Below, in pieces: positions 17,685 to 26,101 of a stretch of 39,987 nt of DNA (its first letter is position 1; every line of letters begins with the position of its first letter). The position numbers were made by a program, and so were the translations under genes. Origin of the DNA: Candidatus Azobacteroides sp. (GTDB lineage: Bacteria; Bacteroidota; Bacteroidia; Bacteroidales; WRGA01). The stretch lies in assembly GCA_021201815.1 (NCBI GenBank), contig JAJQEC010000117.1:1-39987 (forward strand). The letters run 5' to 3'. The notes under the pieces were generated by a model. It searched no databases. It worked only from the letters and a program-made list of their open reading frames with translations, and had not been told where the DNA came from.

Positions 17685-18845
17685 ATGAAAACGTTCAACA
17701 AAAATTACTTCTTTTTCATTTTTCTGTTGTTCTTCATGGCTTGTATGGATGAAGAGAATGACAATACGGATAAGTTGCCCGAACGTATTGTCCTGGCTTA
17801 TTTTGCAGCAGACAATAACCTTTCCGGAGATGCAAAAGATAAAATCGAGGCTATGCAAAAAGGTTGGAATTCCTCTATAAACGGGCGTCTTTTTATTTTT
17901 TACGACACTGCGGAAAATACCGAATTAATGGAAATATGCCTCTGTAACAAAGGGAAACCTATTCGAAAAACAATACAAATCTACGACGGAGAAATCAATT
18001 CCGCAGATCCGGAAACATTATCAGGAGTAATCCATACCATTACTGATAATTATCCCGCATCTTCCTACGGACTAATTGTTTTCTCCCATGCCTCCGGGTG
18101 GTTACCTGAGAAAACGCTTTCCAATCCTGCGGCAGGACTGCGTTCCATTATTATTGATAAACAGCAGGAAATGGAATTTACTGATTTTGCAGCCTGTATT
18201 CCGGAGAATACGTTTGACTTTATTATTTTCGAAGCTTGTTTTATGTCGGGCATTGAAATTGCATACGAACTTAAAGATAAAACGGACTATATTGTTGCCT
18301 CTTCTGCGGAGATTGTGGAACCCGGCTTTTGTACTATATACGAAACTTCCCTGTCTTCTCTTTTCAAAAGAAATCCGGACTTAACCGGATTCACAGAAAA
18401 GACATTTGAATACTTCAACAGCCTGTCAGGAGCATGGCGTTCTGCCACATGGTCTGTGATTAACACCGGAGCATTGGATAATTTAGGGCAATGGATGATT
18501 AACAACTGTCAGGATCCTTCAGATAAAGAAATAGATGTAAAGGAATTACAAAAATTCAATCGCACCTCTTACAAGCTGTTTTTTGATTTCGGAGCGTATG
18601 TTTCCCGTTTGGTCCCGGAAGCCCGACAAGAAGAATTTCAGGCTTTAATGGAAGAATGTATCATTTATAAAGCAGCTACTCCATTATTTATGAGCGGCTA
18701 TACAGGTTTCACCATCCATGCACATTCCGGATTAACTACTTATATACCAGATAAAGATTATCCATTACTTAACCGGGATTATAAAAACCTTAGTTGGTAT
18801 AAAAATGTATGGAGCAATATACAAAAAGACTTTCCCGATGAATAA
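17685..18845 (+). CDS. Clostripain-family (C11) cysteine peptidase lipoprotein
   Basis: A 386-residue lipoprotein with signal MKTFNKNYFFFIFLLFFMAC (Cys20). The C11 core is clear: IVLAYFAADNNLSG at about 35-48, the catalytic His135 in IVFSHASGW, and Cys185 in IIFEACFMSG, followed by YIVASSAEIVEPGF. Family members cleave after Arg or Lys and often self-process. The lipobox places this one on the outer or inner membrane. The stop codon overlaps the next start by 8 nt, which indicates translational coupling with the DUF5106-thioredoxin lipoprotein. Confidence 0.85.
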   Translation: MKTFNKNYFFFIFLLFFMACMDEENDNTDKLPERIVLAYFAADNNLSGDAKDKIEAMQKGWNSSINGRLFIFYDTAENTELMEICLCNKGKPIRKTIQIYDGEINSADPETLSGVIHTITDNYPASSYGLIVFSHASGWLPEKTLSNPAAGLRSIIIDKQQEMEFTDFAACIPENTFDFIIFEACFMSGIEIAYELKDKTDYIVASSAEIVEPGFCTIYETSLSSLFKRNPDLTGFTEKTFEYFNSLSGAWRSATWSVINTGALDNLGQWMINNCQDPSDKEIDVKELQKFNRTSYKLFFDFGAYVSRLVPEARQEEFQALMEECIIYKAATPLFMSGYTGFTIHAHSGLTTYIPDKDYPLLNRDYKNLSWYKNVWSNIQKDFPDE

Positions 18846-19800
18846 GAAATGTATCCATCTGTTTTATTTGTTTTCCATTATTCTATTCTTTACCAATTGC
18901 GGCAACAATAAACAAACACATCCGGATAAAGATTCGAACCGGAACCATACATCCGAACCGGGTTTTGTATTACCACAAATTCCGGAGGACCTTACTACAC
19001 CGGAAGAACGTACCATGTATTTAATCGACCATTACTGGGATAATTTTGATTTTAGTGATACAACCAATCTCCGGTTCCCTGAAATCATAGAACCTGTAAT
19101 CGTCAATTATCTGGAACTGTTATCCTTAACCGATAGAAATAGTTATCAGAATTCTCTTTGGGCTACCCTTGACAAATCCAAAGAGGAAGATAAAACTTAC
19201 CGGTATTTTATCGATACATGTACCAAATATCTATATGATGCTGCTTCTCCCATCCGCAATGATGAAATATATATCGAATTGTTAACCTATTTACTGCATG
19301 ACCCGACTATTCCGGAAGCTAATCGTGACCGGAATCTTTACCGGCTGAAAAAAGCTTCTAAAAACCGGAAAGATAGTCTCGCTACGGATTTTTACTATAC
19401 AATACAAAACGGAAAAACATTCTCCCTATATAGTATTGAATCTCCCTATACACTTATCTTTTTTTATTATCCCGATTGTTCTGTCTGCAAAGAACATATT
19501 CAGCAACTGAACACATCTCCTATTATAACAGACCAGCTAACTCATCATCTTCTAACTATTCTGGCTTTCTATCCGGATAAAAACACCGGATTATGGGAAC
19601 AATATAAAGGACTTATTCCTGCTTCCTGGATAAATAGTTATGATAAAGCAGGAACTGTTGAAACAGAGGAACTCTACGATATAAAGGCCTCTCCTACTCT
19701 TTATCTGTTAGATAGAAATAAAAAGGTATTACTTAAAGATACCCATATAGAAAGGGTGGAAGCGTACTTATTTGAACACAGGCCTGCTTTTATGCAATAA
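18838..19800 (+). CDS. DUF5106 / thioredoxin-like lipoprotein
   Basis: A 320-residue lipoprotein. I start it at 18838 because MNKKCIHLFYLFSIILFFTNC gives a proper lipoprotein signal (Cys21); the open frame runs 11 codons further back but adds no signal. About 45-180 is a helical DUF5106-type domain (TPEERTMYLIDHYWDNFDF). About 190-320 is thioredoxin-like, with the redox motif CSVC (Cys214/Cys217) in FFYYPDCSVCKEH and a cis-Pro-like SPTLYLLD. Such proteins act in the periplasm as thiol-disulfide or thioredoxin-like factors, but partners are unknown. It overlaps the C11 peptidase gene by 8 nt. The pairing suggests that redox state of the catalytic Cys could be controlled, which is inference. 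Confidence 0.8.
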   Translation: MNKKCIHLFYLFSIILFFTNCGNNKQTHPDKDSNRNHTSEPGFVLPQIPEDLTTPEERTMYLIDHYWDNFDFSDTTNLRFPEIIEPVIVNYLELLSLTDRNSYQNSLWATLDKSKEEDKTYRYFIDTCTKYLYDAASPIRNDEIYIELLTYLLHDPTIPEANRDRNLYRLKKASKNRKDSLATDFYYTIQNGKTFSLYSIESPYTLIFFYYPDCSVCKEHIQQLNTSPIITDQLTHHLLTILAFYPDKNTGLWEQYKGLIPASWINSYDKAGTVETEELYDIKASPTLYLLDRNKKVLLKDTHIERVEAYLFEHRPAFMQ

Positions 19801-19873
19801 GAAGAAAGGATTTCGGTGACCCATCCTGATAAGCTCCGAATAATAGTCTAATAATAAACTTTTTATAATTGAA

Positions 19874-19899
19874 TTTGTTTTAAAACAAACATACGTTTT
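19874..19899 (+). promoter_or_regulatory. Palindrome and -7-like box before the small charged protein gene
   Basis: TTTGTTTTAAAACAAA (19874-19889) is a perfect 16-bp palindrome, followed at 19892-19899 by TACGTTTT, close to TAnnTTTG. The palindrome could be an operator beside the promoter. Its own TTTG lies too near the -7 box to be a normal -33 element. Confidence 0.4.
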
Positions 19900-19933
19900 A
19901 CACTCAATTTTATAACTTATAAAAAGACTCAGC

Positions 19934-20215
19934 ATGAAAAAATTAATTGTTTCAGGATTAATGGCAATTGCCTTATTCTTACCGGTCAATGCGCTTATGG
20001 CACAGGATATTAAAAAAGAAAGAAGAGAACATCAGATTGAGCGTGAGAGAGAATTAAGAGAACGCGAAGAAGAAAACAGGCATGACAGACTGGACCTGGA
20101 AGAAAGAAGAAAAAGAGAACAAGCCGAAAAAGAGAAAGAAATCAAAGAACATGAAAGAGAAGTAAAAGAGCATGAAAGAGCGGTAGAAGAAAGAGAAAGA
20201 AGGGAAAGGAGATAA
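19934..20215 (+). CDS. Small secreted, highly charged helical protein
   Basis: A 93-residue protein with a signal peptide (MKKLIVSGLMAIALFLPVNALMAQ, cut after Q24). The remaining 69 residues are almost wholly Glu, Arg, Lys and His in short EREREL/REREEENR and KEHEREVKEHERAVEERE patterns. There is no Gly and no Pro after the signal, as expected of a single alpha-helix or coiled coil in the periplasm. I recognise no family. Possible roles are a periplasmic spacer or a binder of metals or polyanions, both unproven. It has its own promoter-like region and a hairpin downstream. Confidence 0.7.
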   Translation: MKKLIVSGLMAIALFLPVNALMAQDIKKERREHQIERERELREREEENRHDRLDLEERRKREQAEKEKEIKEHEREVKEHERAVEERERRERR

Positions 20216-20238
20216 TTTCCTTGGCATCTAATAAGGCG

Positions 20239-20260
20239 GCTGATCCCTTCCGGGATCAGC
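20239..20260. terminator. Bidirectional hairpin between convergent genes
   Basis: GCTGATCCC-TTCC-GGGATCAGC is a perfect 9-bp GC-rich stem with a tetraloop. It lies between the convergent small charged protein gene and the DKNYY gene. T-runs are poor on both sides. Confidence 0.55.
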
Positions 20261-20297
20261 TGATAGTTATATAAACTCAAATCCGGAGGATAATAAT

Positions 20298-22121
20298 CTA
20301 CCTGACCAACCGGATTCCCAGCTTATTCTTTTCTATTACCAATCCCTGGTAAAAGTAATGTTCCGCATCTTCCAGGAAATCCTTATCCAGAACTCTCAAT
20401 GTATTTACATCTATTGTTGTTTCCAGAAGATGATATTTATAAAAAAGATAAATTCCGTCAGTAAGATATTCTGTTGTAGGAATAAGCCTCAGATTTTCAA
20501 AGTCGATCCCGGTAACTTTTAAATCGATAGGCTTTCCGTTCCAAATATCGTTTTTCCGGGATAAACTTACGCTGCTATATGGGTCATTAAGTGGTTGAAA
20601 CAGATCGGATTTTAATTCTTCAGGAAAATGGGTTATTCTTATATAATTATAATATAATTTCTTTCCGTCTGTAAAATATCTACCTATTACTTTTATATTT
20701 TTCAGGTTTAAGGCTTTAGCATTAAAATATAACTTTTCTACTTTTTTTGAGGCGTTATGGGGAGTTGTATTCCGGAGAATATCTTTTATTTCCTGATTGC
20801 AATATAGTAGTTTTCCATCCGTAAAATAATATTCATTCAGAAACCGGAGATTTTTGAAATCGACATTTTTATACTCTTTATTTCTTTCACTTTCTATCTT
20901 CCTCAGTTTTGCCAGTTCATGGTTACAGATTATATATAACTCGTTTTCATAACGAAATACCGGGCCACTGTTTTCACAGGAGGAATCCTTATCAGAAATT
21001 AACGTAATGTATAACCGGTAAGGAAACTGCCCGATATACTCCAGTTTGCTTATATCCATTTCAGAAGGATATTGTATGGGATCCTCTTCAAAAAATAATT
21101 CCGAATTATCATACAGCAGTGCATTTTTCCACAATAATTTTATTTTTGTATAATCCCGTCGCGGAACTTTATGAGATTCCTCCTGAGCCGGATAAAATTC
21201 ATCAAAAGGAAGTGAACTTCCGCTACTTACTCCCACCGGGTAGGAAAGAAAAGACATTTGTGTCTGATAATGATAAAGATATCCATTATATAAAAAATAA
21301 TGGCTATCCTCCGGAAAATAATAAGATTCCATTTCAAAGACAGATAATTTCTGATCATCCTTATATAAACTTTTGCTGCCAATCAACAGATAATTTTTAC
21401 TTTCTTCGCCTTTCCGTTTTTCTTCTTCATACGCAGTAAAGAAATGTTTTCCGGTTATCTGTTCATCCTTAATGCATTTTATTTCCGGATTTTCCCTTAA
21501 TCCATAAAGTCGATACAGGTTTTTCTTATCCTGATAAAGACTACCATCTACATGCATAAAGGATTCCGTATCAAATTCTTCCGGAAATCCGATATACTCA
21601 TCTTCATAATAAACAAATAAGCTATCGTTCCTTCGAAACAGAATCTCACTGATAATTTCATCTGTCCTGTATTCTATTCTTTCATTTTCCCAATAAGAAG
21701 ATTTGTAAAGATAAATCATATTGTCTTTTATGATTCTGAAAGAATAAATCCCTTTTTTTTCATCCGGAACAATCAGACGGGCACCTTCGGGAGATATCCC
21801 CAGATCCTTATCTCTGAAATAAATTGTATTTTTATCTTTACATATTTCCTTACCGACATCTATAAATTCAAACGAATGATAATCGCAGCCCTGTAAGGTA
21901 TCAATATAATAACTTCCGATTCCCGAACCGGACATAGGTGGTATCCAGTATTTATATACTCCGATCAGTTCCTGGTCCGGATAAAAAGCATAACTTTGCA
22001 CGGAAAACGCAGGAGATTCCTTTATTCCAAAAGGCCGATAGATATTCGGGAGTGTACCGGAAAATGACAGCGATTGTTGTCCGCAGGTAAAACCTATCAC
22101 CAGAAATGTAAGTAAGTTCAT
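20298..22121 (-). CDS. DKNYY-repeat lipoprotein
   Basis: A 607-residue protein with an N-terminal lipoprotein-like signal (MNLLTFLVIGFTCGQQ, Cys13). The body holds many degenerate repeats of the DKNYY type: KNTIYFRDKDLGI, YQDKKNLYRLYGL, TDGKLLYCNQEI, TDGKKLYYNYIRI, TDGIYLFYKYHLL. Each is a short beta-hairpin-like unit of Asp-Gly/Lys-Asn followed by Tyr-Tyr. DKNYY proteins are common surface or periplasmic proteins of unknown function in Bacteroidetes and Proteobacteria. No enzyme motif is visible. It runs divergently from the PLP enzyme gene and has its own -7 box. Confidence 0.75.
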   Translation of the reverse strand: MNLLTFLVIGFTCGQQSLSFSGTLPNIYRPFGIKESPAFSVQSYAFYPDQELIGVYKYWIPPMSGSGIGSYYIDTLQGCDYHSFEFIDVGKEICKDKNTIYFRDKDLGISPEGARLIVPDEKKGIYSFRIIKDNMIYLYKSSYWENERIEYRTDEIISEILFRRNDSLFVYYEDEYIGFPEEFDTESFMHVDGSLYQDKKNLYRLYGLRENPEIKCIKDEQITGKHFFTAYEEEKRKGEESKNYLLIGSKSLYKDDQKLSVFEMESYYFPEDSHYFLYNGYLYHYQTQMSFLSYPVGVSSGSSLPFDEFYPAQEESHKVPRRDYTKIKLLWKNALLYDNSELFFEEDPIQYPSEMDISKLEYIGQFPYRLYITLISDKDSSCENSGPVFRYENELYIICNHELAKLRKIESERNKEYKNVDFKNLRFLNEYYFTDGKLLYCNQEIKDILRNTTPHNASKKVEKLYFNAKALNLKNIKVIGRYFTDGKKLYYNYIRITHFPEELKSDLFQPLNDPYSSVSLSRKNDIWNGKPIDLKVTGIDFENLRLIPTTEYLTDGIYLFYKYHLLETTIDVNTLRVLDKDFLEDAEHYFYQGLVIEKNKLGIRLVR

Positions 22122-22225
22122 ATACTTTTATTATATTCATTTTTAAACTACCACATACTAATCTATCCAGATTCATTTTATTATTATAACCATTTTCCCG
22201 GCATTGCAAATAAAAACATTTTTAT

Positions 22226-22233
22226 CAAAGATA
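22226..22233 (-). promoter_or_regulatory. -7 promoter box (TATCTTTG) for the DKNYY gene
   Basis: On the minus strand TATCTTTG matches TAnnTTTG exactly, about 105 nt upstream of the DKNYY start codon. Confidence 0.45.
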
Positions 22234-22308
22234 AATAAATATTCAAACCGGTTTCTTTAAATTTTCAGTTATGTTTATTATTAAAATTTTTCTCTCTGCT
22301 TATTTTTA

Positions 22309-22362
22309 GATAAAATACTCTCGAGGGGGTATTTTATCCAACATGCGGATAAAATACTTTTG
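22309..22362 (+). promoter_or_regulatory. Three-arm repeat operator or switch overlapping the promoter of the PLP enzyme gene
   Basis: Arm 1 is GATAAAATAC (22309-22318), arm 2 GTATTTTATCC (22329-22339), arm 3 GGATAAAATAC (22347-22357). Arm 2 is a perfect complement of arm 1 (10 bp) and of arm 3 (11 bp). The -7-like box TACTTTTG (22355-22362) overlaps arm 3. This suits a repressor bound at paired half-sites over the promoter. If transcription starts upstream, it could instead form alternative RNA hairpins. Confidence 0.6.
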
Positions 22363-22405
22363 TACCACATTTTATTCTGAAGTCTTCGTATATAAAACTA
22401 TTCCT

Positions 22406-23614
22406 ATGAGTATAAAAAACATTGCTTCTTTCGGAGAACAAACAAAAGCTATTCATGCCGGAGAAGTACCGGATCCTGTCACCAGAGCCTCCTCTCCTAA
22501 TCTGGTTATGTCAACCACCTTCATTGCAGATGCGGACAGTGGTTTTTCAGTGGAAGGTCTTCACGAAAACGACAACTGGATATACACACGATGGGGAAAT
22601 CCCACTATTCATCAACTGGAACAGAAACTCGCTGTTCTGGAAGAAGCCGAAAGTGCCATTGCTTTTGCATCCGGCATGTCTGCTATTGTGGCATTGCTTC
22701 TTCATACTTTGAAAGCAGGGGATCATGCCATTGTAAGTGATATAGCATATGCAGCGCTATCGGAACTTACGAACGAAATGATTCCCGACCTGAATATAGA
22801 AATAACAAAAGTCAATACTTCCGATGCAAATTCGATCCGGGCTGCTATAAAAGCAAATACAAAACTAATTTATATAGAAACTCCCTGTAATCCGATTCTT
22901 CGTCTTACGGATATTGCAGAAGTTGCCTCTATTGCCCATGAGAAAGGTGCAAAACTGGCTGTGGATTCTACTTTTGCAACCCCTGTAGCAACTAAACCTC
23001 TTTTATTAGGCGCAGACTTTGTCATCCATTCTCTTACAAAGTATCTGGGTGGACACGGGGATGCTTTAGGCGGAGTAATCTTAGGGAATCATGAGGTTTT
23101 GGCACCTTTAAGAAAAAAGACATCCATCCGGTTGGGAGGAACCTTAAGTCCGTTCAATGCCTGGCTTATCCTCAGGGGACTTGCTACTTTTCCAATCCGC
23201 ATGCGGGTACATGAAGAAAATGCATTAAAAGTAGCTGCTTTTTTAGAACAACATCCGAAAGTAAAACGGGTAATATATCCCGGTCTCCCTTCTCATCCAC
23301 AACATGAGCTGGCAAGACGACAGATGAAAAATTATTCCGGCATGCTCACTTTTCAGGTAGAAAACGGGAAAGAGATGGTGCATCAGCTGGTCGATAAATT
23401 AAAGATTATTCATTATGCGGTATCTCTAGGACACCAAAGATCCCTCCTGTACTATATGAATAGCAAAGAACTCCTCAAAACTTCCTTTCATTTTTCTTCA
23501 CAGGAACAACTGAATTCGTGGAATACTTTTGCAGGAGAAGGTTTATTCCGTCTATCAGTAGGACTTGAAGATGCAGAGGATATTATTTCCGATCTTAAAC
23601 AAGCATTAGAATAA
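22406..23614 (+). CDS. PLP-dependent transsulfuration enzyme (cystathionine gamma-synthase/lyase or methionine gamma-lyase type)
   Basis: A 402-residue cytosolic enzyme of the Cys/Met metabolism PLP family, normal length. Lys212 in SLTKYLGGHGDALGG is the Schiff-base lysine and Asp187 in AVDSTFATP contacts the pyridine nitrogen. YTRWGNPT is the neighbouring-subunit PLP-phosphate motif, and FASGMSAI is also present. The residue after the substrate-side Tyr is not Cys, so a classical methionine gamma-lyase is not favoured. CGS, CGL and related lyases cannot be separated by eye. The open frame reaches back to 22343, but that ATG lies inside the operator and promoter, and MSIKNIASFGEQTKAIHAGE is the normal start. 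Confidence 0.85.
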   Translation: MSIKNIASFGEQTKAIHAGEVPDPVTRASSPNLVMSTTFIADADSGFSVEGLHENDNWIYTRWGNPTIHQLEQKLAVLEEAESAIAFASGMSAIVALLLHTLKAGDHAIVSDIAYAALSELTNEMIPDLNIEITKVNTSDANSIRAAIKANTKLIYIETPCNPILRLTDIAEVASIAHEKGAKLAVDSTFATPVATKPLLLGADFVIHSLTKYLGGHGDALGGVILGNHEVLAPLRKKTSIRLGGTLSPFNAWLILRGLATFPIRMRVHEENALKVAAFLEQHPKVKRVIYPGLPSHPQHELARRQMKNYSGMLTFQVENGKEMVHQLVDKLKIIHYAVSLGHQRSLLYYMNSKELLKTSFHFSSQEQLNSWNTFAGEGLFRLSVGLEDAEDIISDLKQALE

Positions 23615-23619
23615 AAATG

Positions 23620-23678
23620 CAACCGCAAAGATATCAGGAACATAGGGAGGTGTAAGAGTCCGAATGAAATTGCGGTTG
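23620..23678. terminator. Bidirectional terminator between convergent genes
   Basis: CAACCGCAA (23620-23628) and TTGCGGTTG (23670-23678) form a perfect 9-bp stem around a 41-nt loop. T-rich tails follow on both strands (AAATTTTA on plus, CATTTTTATT on minus). It lies between the PLP enzyme gene and the GH43 gene. Confidence 0.5.
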
Positions 23679-23750
23679 AAATTTTACTCATTGCCGAAAA
23701 GAAGGAATAACGGAAGGAGAATAAGAAAGAAAAAGCAAAAAAGAGATAGT

Positions 23751-26012
23751 CTATTTTACAATCAGTTTTGTATACATATCCTCTAAGTTTACAATATAAG
23801 TACCTCCCGGAAGTAAATTCCGAAATTCGGTAACTGCATCTGAAATTAGGTTTTGAGTGATTAATTGTCCGGATAAATCATATATGAAAACCTTCATATT
23901 CCGGTAGTCTTTTTCTCCGGTAACTTTTACATAAAAAGGCTGATTTTGTGAGACCGGATTCGGAAAAACATGGAGTTTTCTTCCGGAAGAAAACACGTTA
24001 TTTACAGAAGTGATCTCATCGGTTAAAGACAAAGCCAGCCAACTCATTATAGGATCCGCACTTCCGGTTTTCTCAACACAAATAGTAATATAGGAATCAT
24101 CCGGATGAATATCTGCCAGTTCAAAACGGTAATCTTGTGTAGATTCGGTTCTATTATAAAATGAGGGGAATTCCTTTATTACTTCATTTCCTGTGTTGTC
24201 TTTATAGGAAAAAAAAATCCGCATATACCGTCCTGTATTCCACCATTCCTGAAAGCCCATGGTTAACCGGTACATTTCATTTTTGACACGTAACTTATAA
24301 TCAATTGTCTTATTATACCATGCAAACCAGCCACTGGTAAAGGCATCTCTGCTTTCCGGATTTTTATAATCCATATCCGCTCCTTCTTCATTTGTCCCGA
24401 CTGTCCCGGTATATCCCCAGCCGGATTCTTCCTGAAATGGCTGGTCCGGAAGCCGGTTAATCAGGTTTGGTGCCAGACCAGTCACCTGTATGGAATCAAA
24501 AAGATCCGAACCCTCAGCGGCTCCACTATCAATAAAATAAAGAAGATCTTCATTTATATTGGCAACTTTTACCGTTACCGATTGCGAGATGCCATTCACT
24601 ATAAAACTTCCAGTCACAGTGGTGAGAGAAGCCGGTGGTAACCGGGTTATATCCGTATCCCATGAAACAGGCACTTCCTTTTCTTCCCATTTGTCTTTAT
24701 TCCGGACCTGTGCTTTCATTCTTTCCGGCAAATCTTCGTTCCTGAAGTAAATACCGGCCAATTGGTCCGGATTAAATTTTATAGTATTGATTTCATCAAA
24801 AAAACTTAAATCCCAGATTTCCGTGCTGCGGAGTTCCATCTCTCCGGTAGGAGTAAAATAAACAGGCAGCCAGACATACCGGGAATCCGAAAGGTCCATA
24901 CTATTCCAACGGTCACCCATATAGATAAATTTTCCGGCTGCAGCATCATAAGGAATTACATTTGTACTTTGTGTTCCGAACGTAAGGCTGGCAGCGTAAG
25001 GAATCCCATTTTCCCGGATGCAGGGATCGCCCATATCCTTCCATTCTCCGAAAATATCTTCTGCCACCCAGTAACGCGCAGCATTCGGTTCCCAACCTGT
25101 AGCTCCGGATGTAATCATATAATATCTTCCATCATATTTGAAAAGGGCCGGAGCTTCCCGTTGTGCTCCGGGATATAACCTCACAAAATCCACTCCGTTT
25201 TTTGCCAGTCCTACAGGTTCCTGCGGAACATCCAGATCCGTATATTCTTCATTTAACCGGGAAATGAACATGGTCCGGTTTTCCTCACTGGAATAAATAA
25301 TATAGGCTACCTCATCTTCATCAATAAATAAATTCATATCTCTTGCAAATCCACGGTTTCCGGGTTGTTCATACCATTCATTGCCGTATTCTTCATCCGG
25401 TAACTGATGTAACCGGGAGCGTTTGAGAAAAGTAAACGGACCCTCCGGAGAATCTGAAATAGCTACACCCGCAGCAGCTGCAGCATAACCGGACTCCGGT
25501 GCTTCCTCCGTCGGACCGTCCGCATGAAACCAGATGATATACTTTCCTGTTTTTTTATTGTATATCATTTTAGGACGTTCAATGACAGAGGTCGTCGTAT
25601 TAATGGCCTGATAAACTTCGTCTTTTTGCAGATCCGTTAAATGACCGTATAAATTTACAAAATAAGGATCCGTATCCATATCAGCACGATTCCTGATGGC
25701 CCGTAAGGCATAACTTTCGAATTTCCAATTATAAAGATCATCGGATGAATACATACTAATCCCGTTTTGAGTGCGATATCCGTCTTCTTTATCCTCTCCG
25801 ATCCACCACCATTTATCTCCTATTTTCTGTACCTGTCCACCATGTACCTGAATAGGCTTTCCATCTATATCGTTCCATACTCCTCCGATTACTCCGTCAA
25901 AATAATTACGGGCATCCACCATGATATTTCCGGATAGGAGAAAAAAGATAAAAAAACTAATGTTTAATCCTGCACATCTGATTGTGTACTTTTTTTTCTT
26001 TTTACCTGACAT
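23751..26012 (-). CDS. GH43-family (subfamily 24/34-like) secreted glycosidase with T9SS sorting domain
   Basis: I start it at 26012 (MSGKKKKKYTIRC, basic stretch then a hydrophobic signal); an in-frame ATG at 26063 adds 17 unlikely residues. The five-blade propeller domain covers about 40-400, with VHGGQVQKIGDKWWWIGED, SVIERPKMIYNKKTGKYI, FARDMNLFIDED and REAPALFKYDGRYYMITSG. This pattern fits GH43 subfamilies 24/34, which include exo-beta-1,3-galactanases and related enzymes. The usual first catalytic Asp is replaced near QVHGGQ, as in those subfamilies. A Big_4-like Ig domain, a galactose-binding-like beta domain and a C-terminal T9SS sorting domain (VFPNPVSQNQPFYVKV onward) follow. It is the last gene of a minus-strand operon. 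Confidence 0.8.
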   Translation of the reverse strand: MSGKKKKKYTIRCAGLNISFFIFFLLSGNIMVDARNYFDGVIGGVWNDIDGKPIQVHGGQVQKIGDKWWWIGEDKEDGYRTQNGISMYSSDDLYNWKFESYALRAIRNRADMDTDPYFVNLYGHLTDLQKDEVYQAINTTTSVIERPKMIYNKKTGKYIIWFHADGPTEEAPESGYAAAAAGVAISDSPEGPFTFLKRSRLHQLPDEEYGNEWYEQPGNRGFARDMNLFIDEDEVAYIIYSSEENRTMFISRLNEEYTDLDVPQEPVGLAKNGVDFVRLYPGAQREAPALFKYDGRYYMITSGATGWEPNAARYWVAEDIFGEWKDMGDPCIRENGIPYAASLTFGTQSTNVIPYDAAAGKFIYMGDRWNSMDLSDSRYVWLPVYFTPTGEMELRSTEIWDLSFFDEINTIKFNPDQLAGIYFRNEDLPERMKAQVRNKDKWEEKEVPVSWDTDITRLPPASLTTVTGSFIVNGISQSVTVKVANINEDLLYFIDSGAAEGSDLFDSIQVTGLAPNLINRLPDQPFQEESGWGYTGTVGTNEEGADMDYKNPESRDAFTSGWFAWYNKTIDYKLRVKNEMYRLTMGFQEWWNTGRYMRIFFSYKDNTGNEVIKEFPSFYNRTESTQDYRFELADIHPDDSYITICVEKTGSADPIMSWLALSLTDEITSVNNVFSSGRKLHVFPNPVSQNQPFYVKVTGEKDYRNMKVFIYDLSGQLITQNLISDAVTEFRNLLPGGTYIVNLEDMYTKLIVK

Positions 26013-26101
26013 ATAAGTATCTGTTTTTATTCTTAAAAGATTATTTTCACATCTATTATTCAAACCTTTTTAATTTCTGATAGTTAACTTTTGTGTATTT
26101 T

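Noticed and set aside
21119..21439. A 106-codon plus-strand frame inside the DKNYY gene
   Set aside because: It is antisense to the DKNYY gene, has low-complexity composition and no upstream signals.
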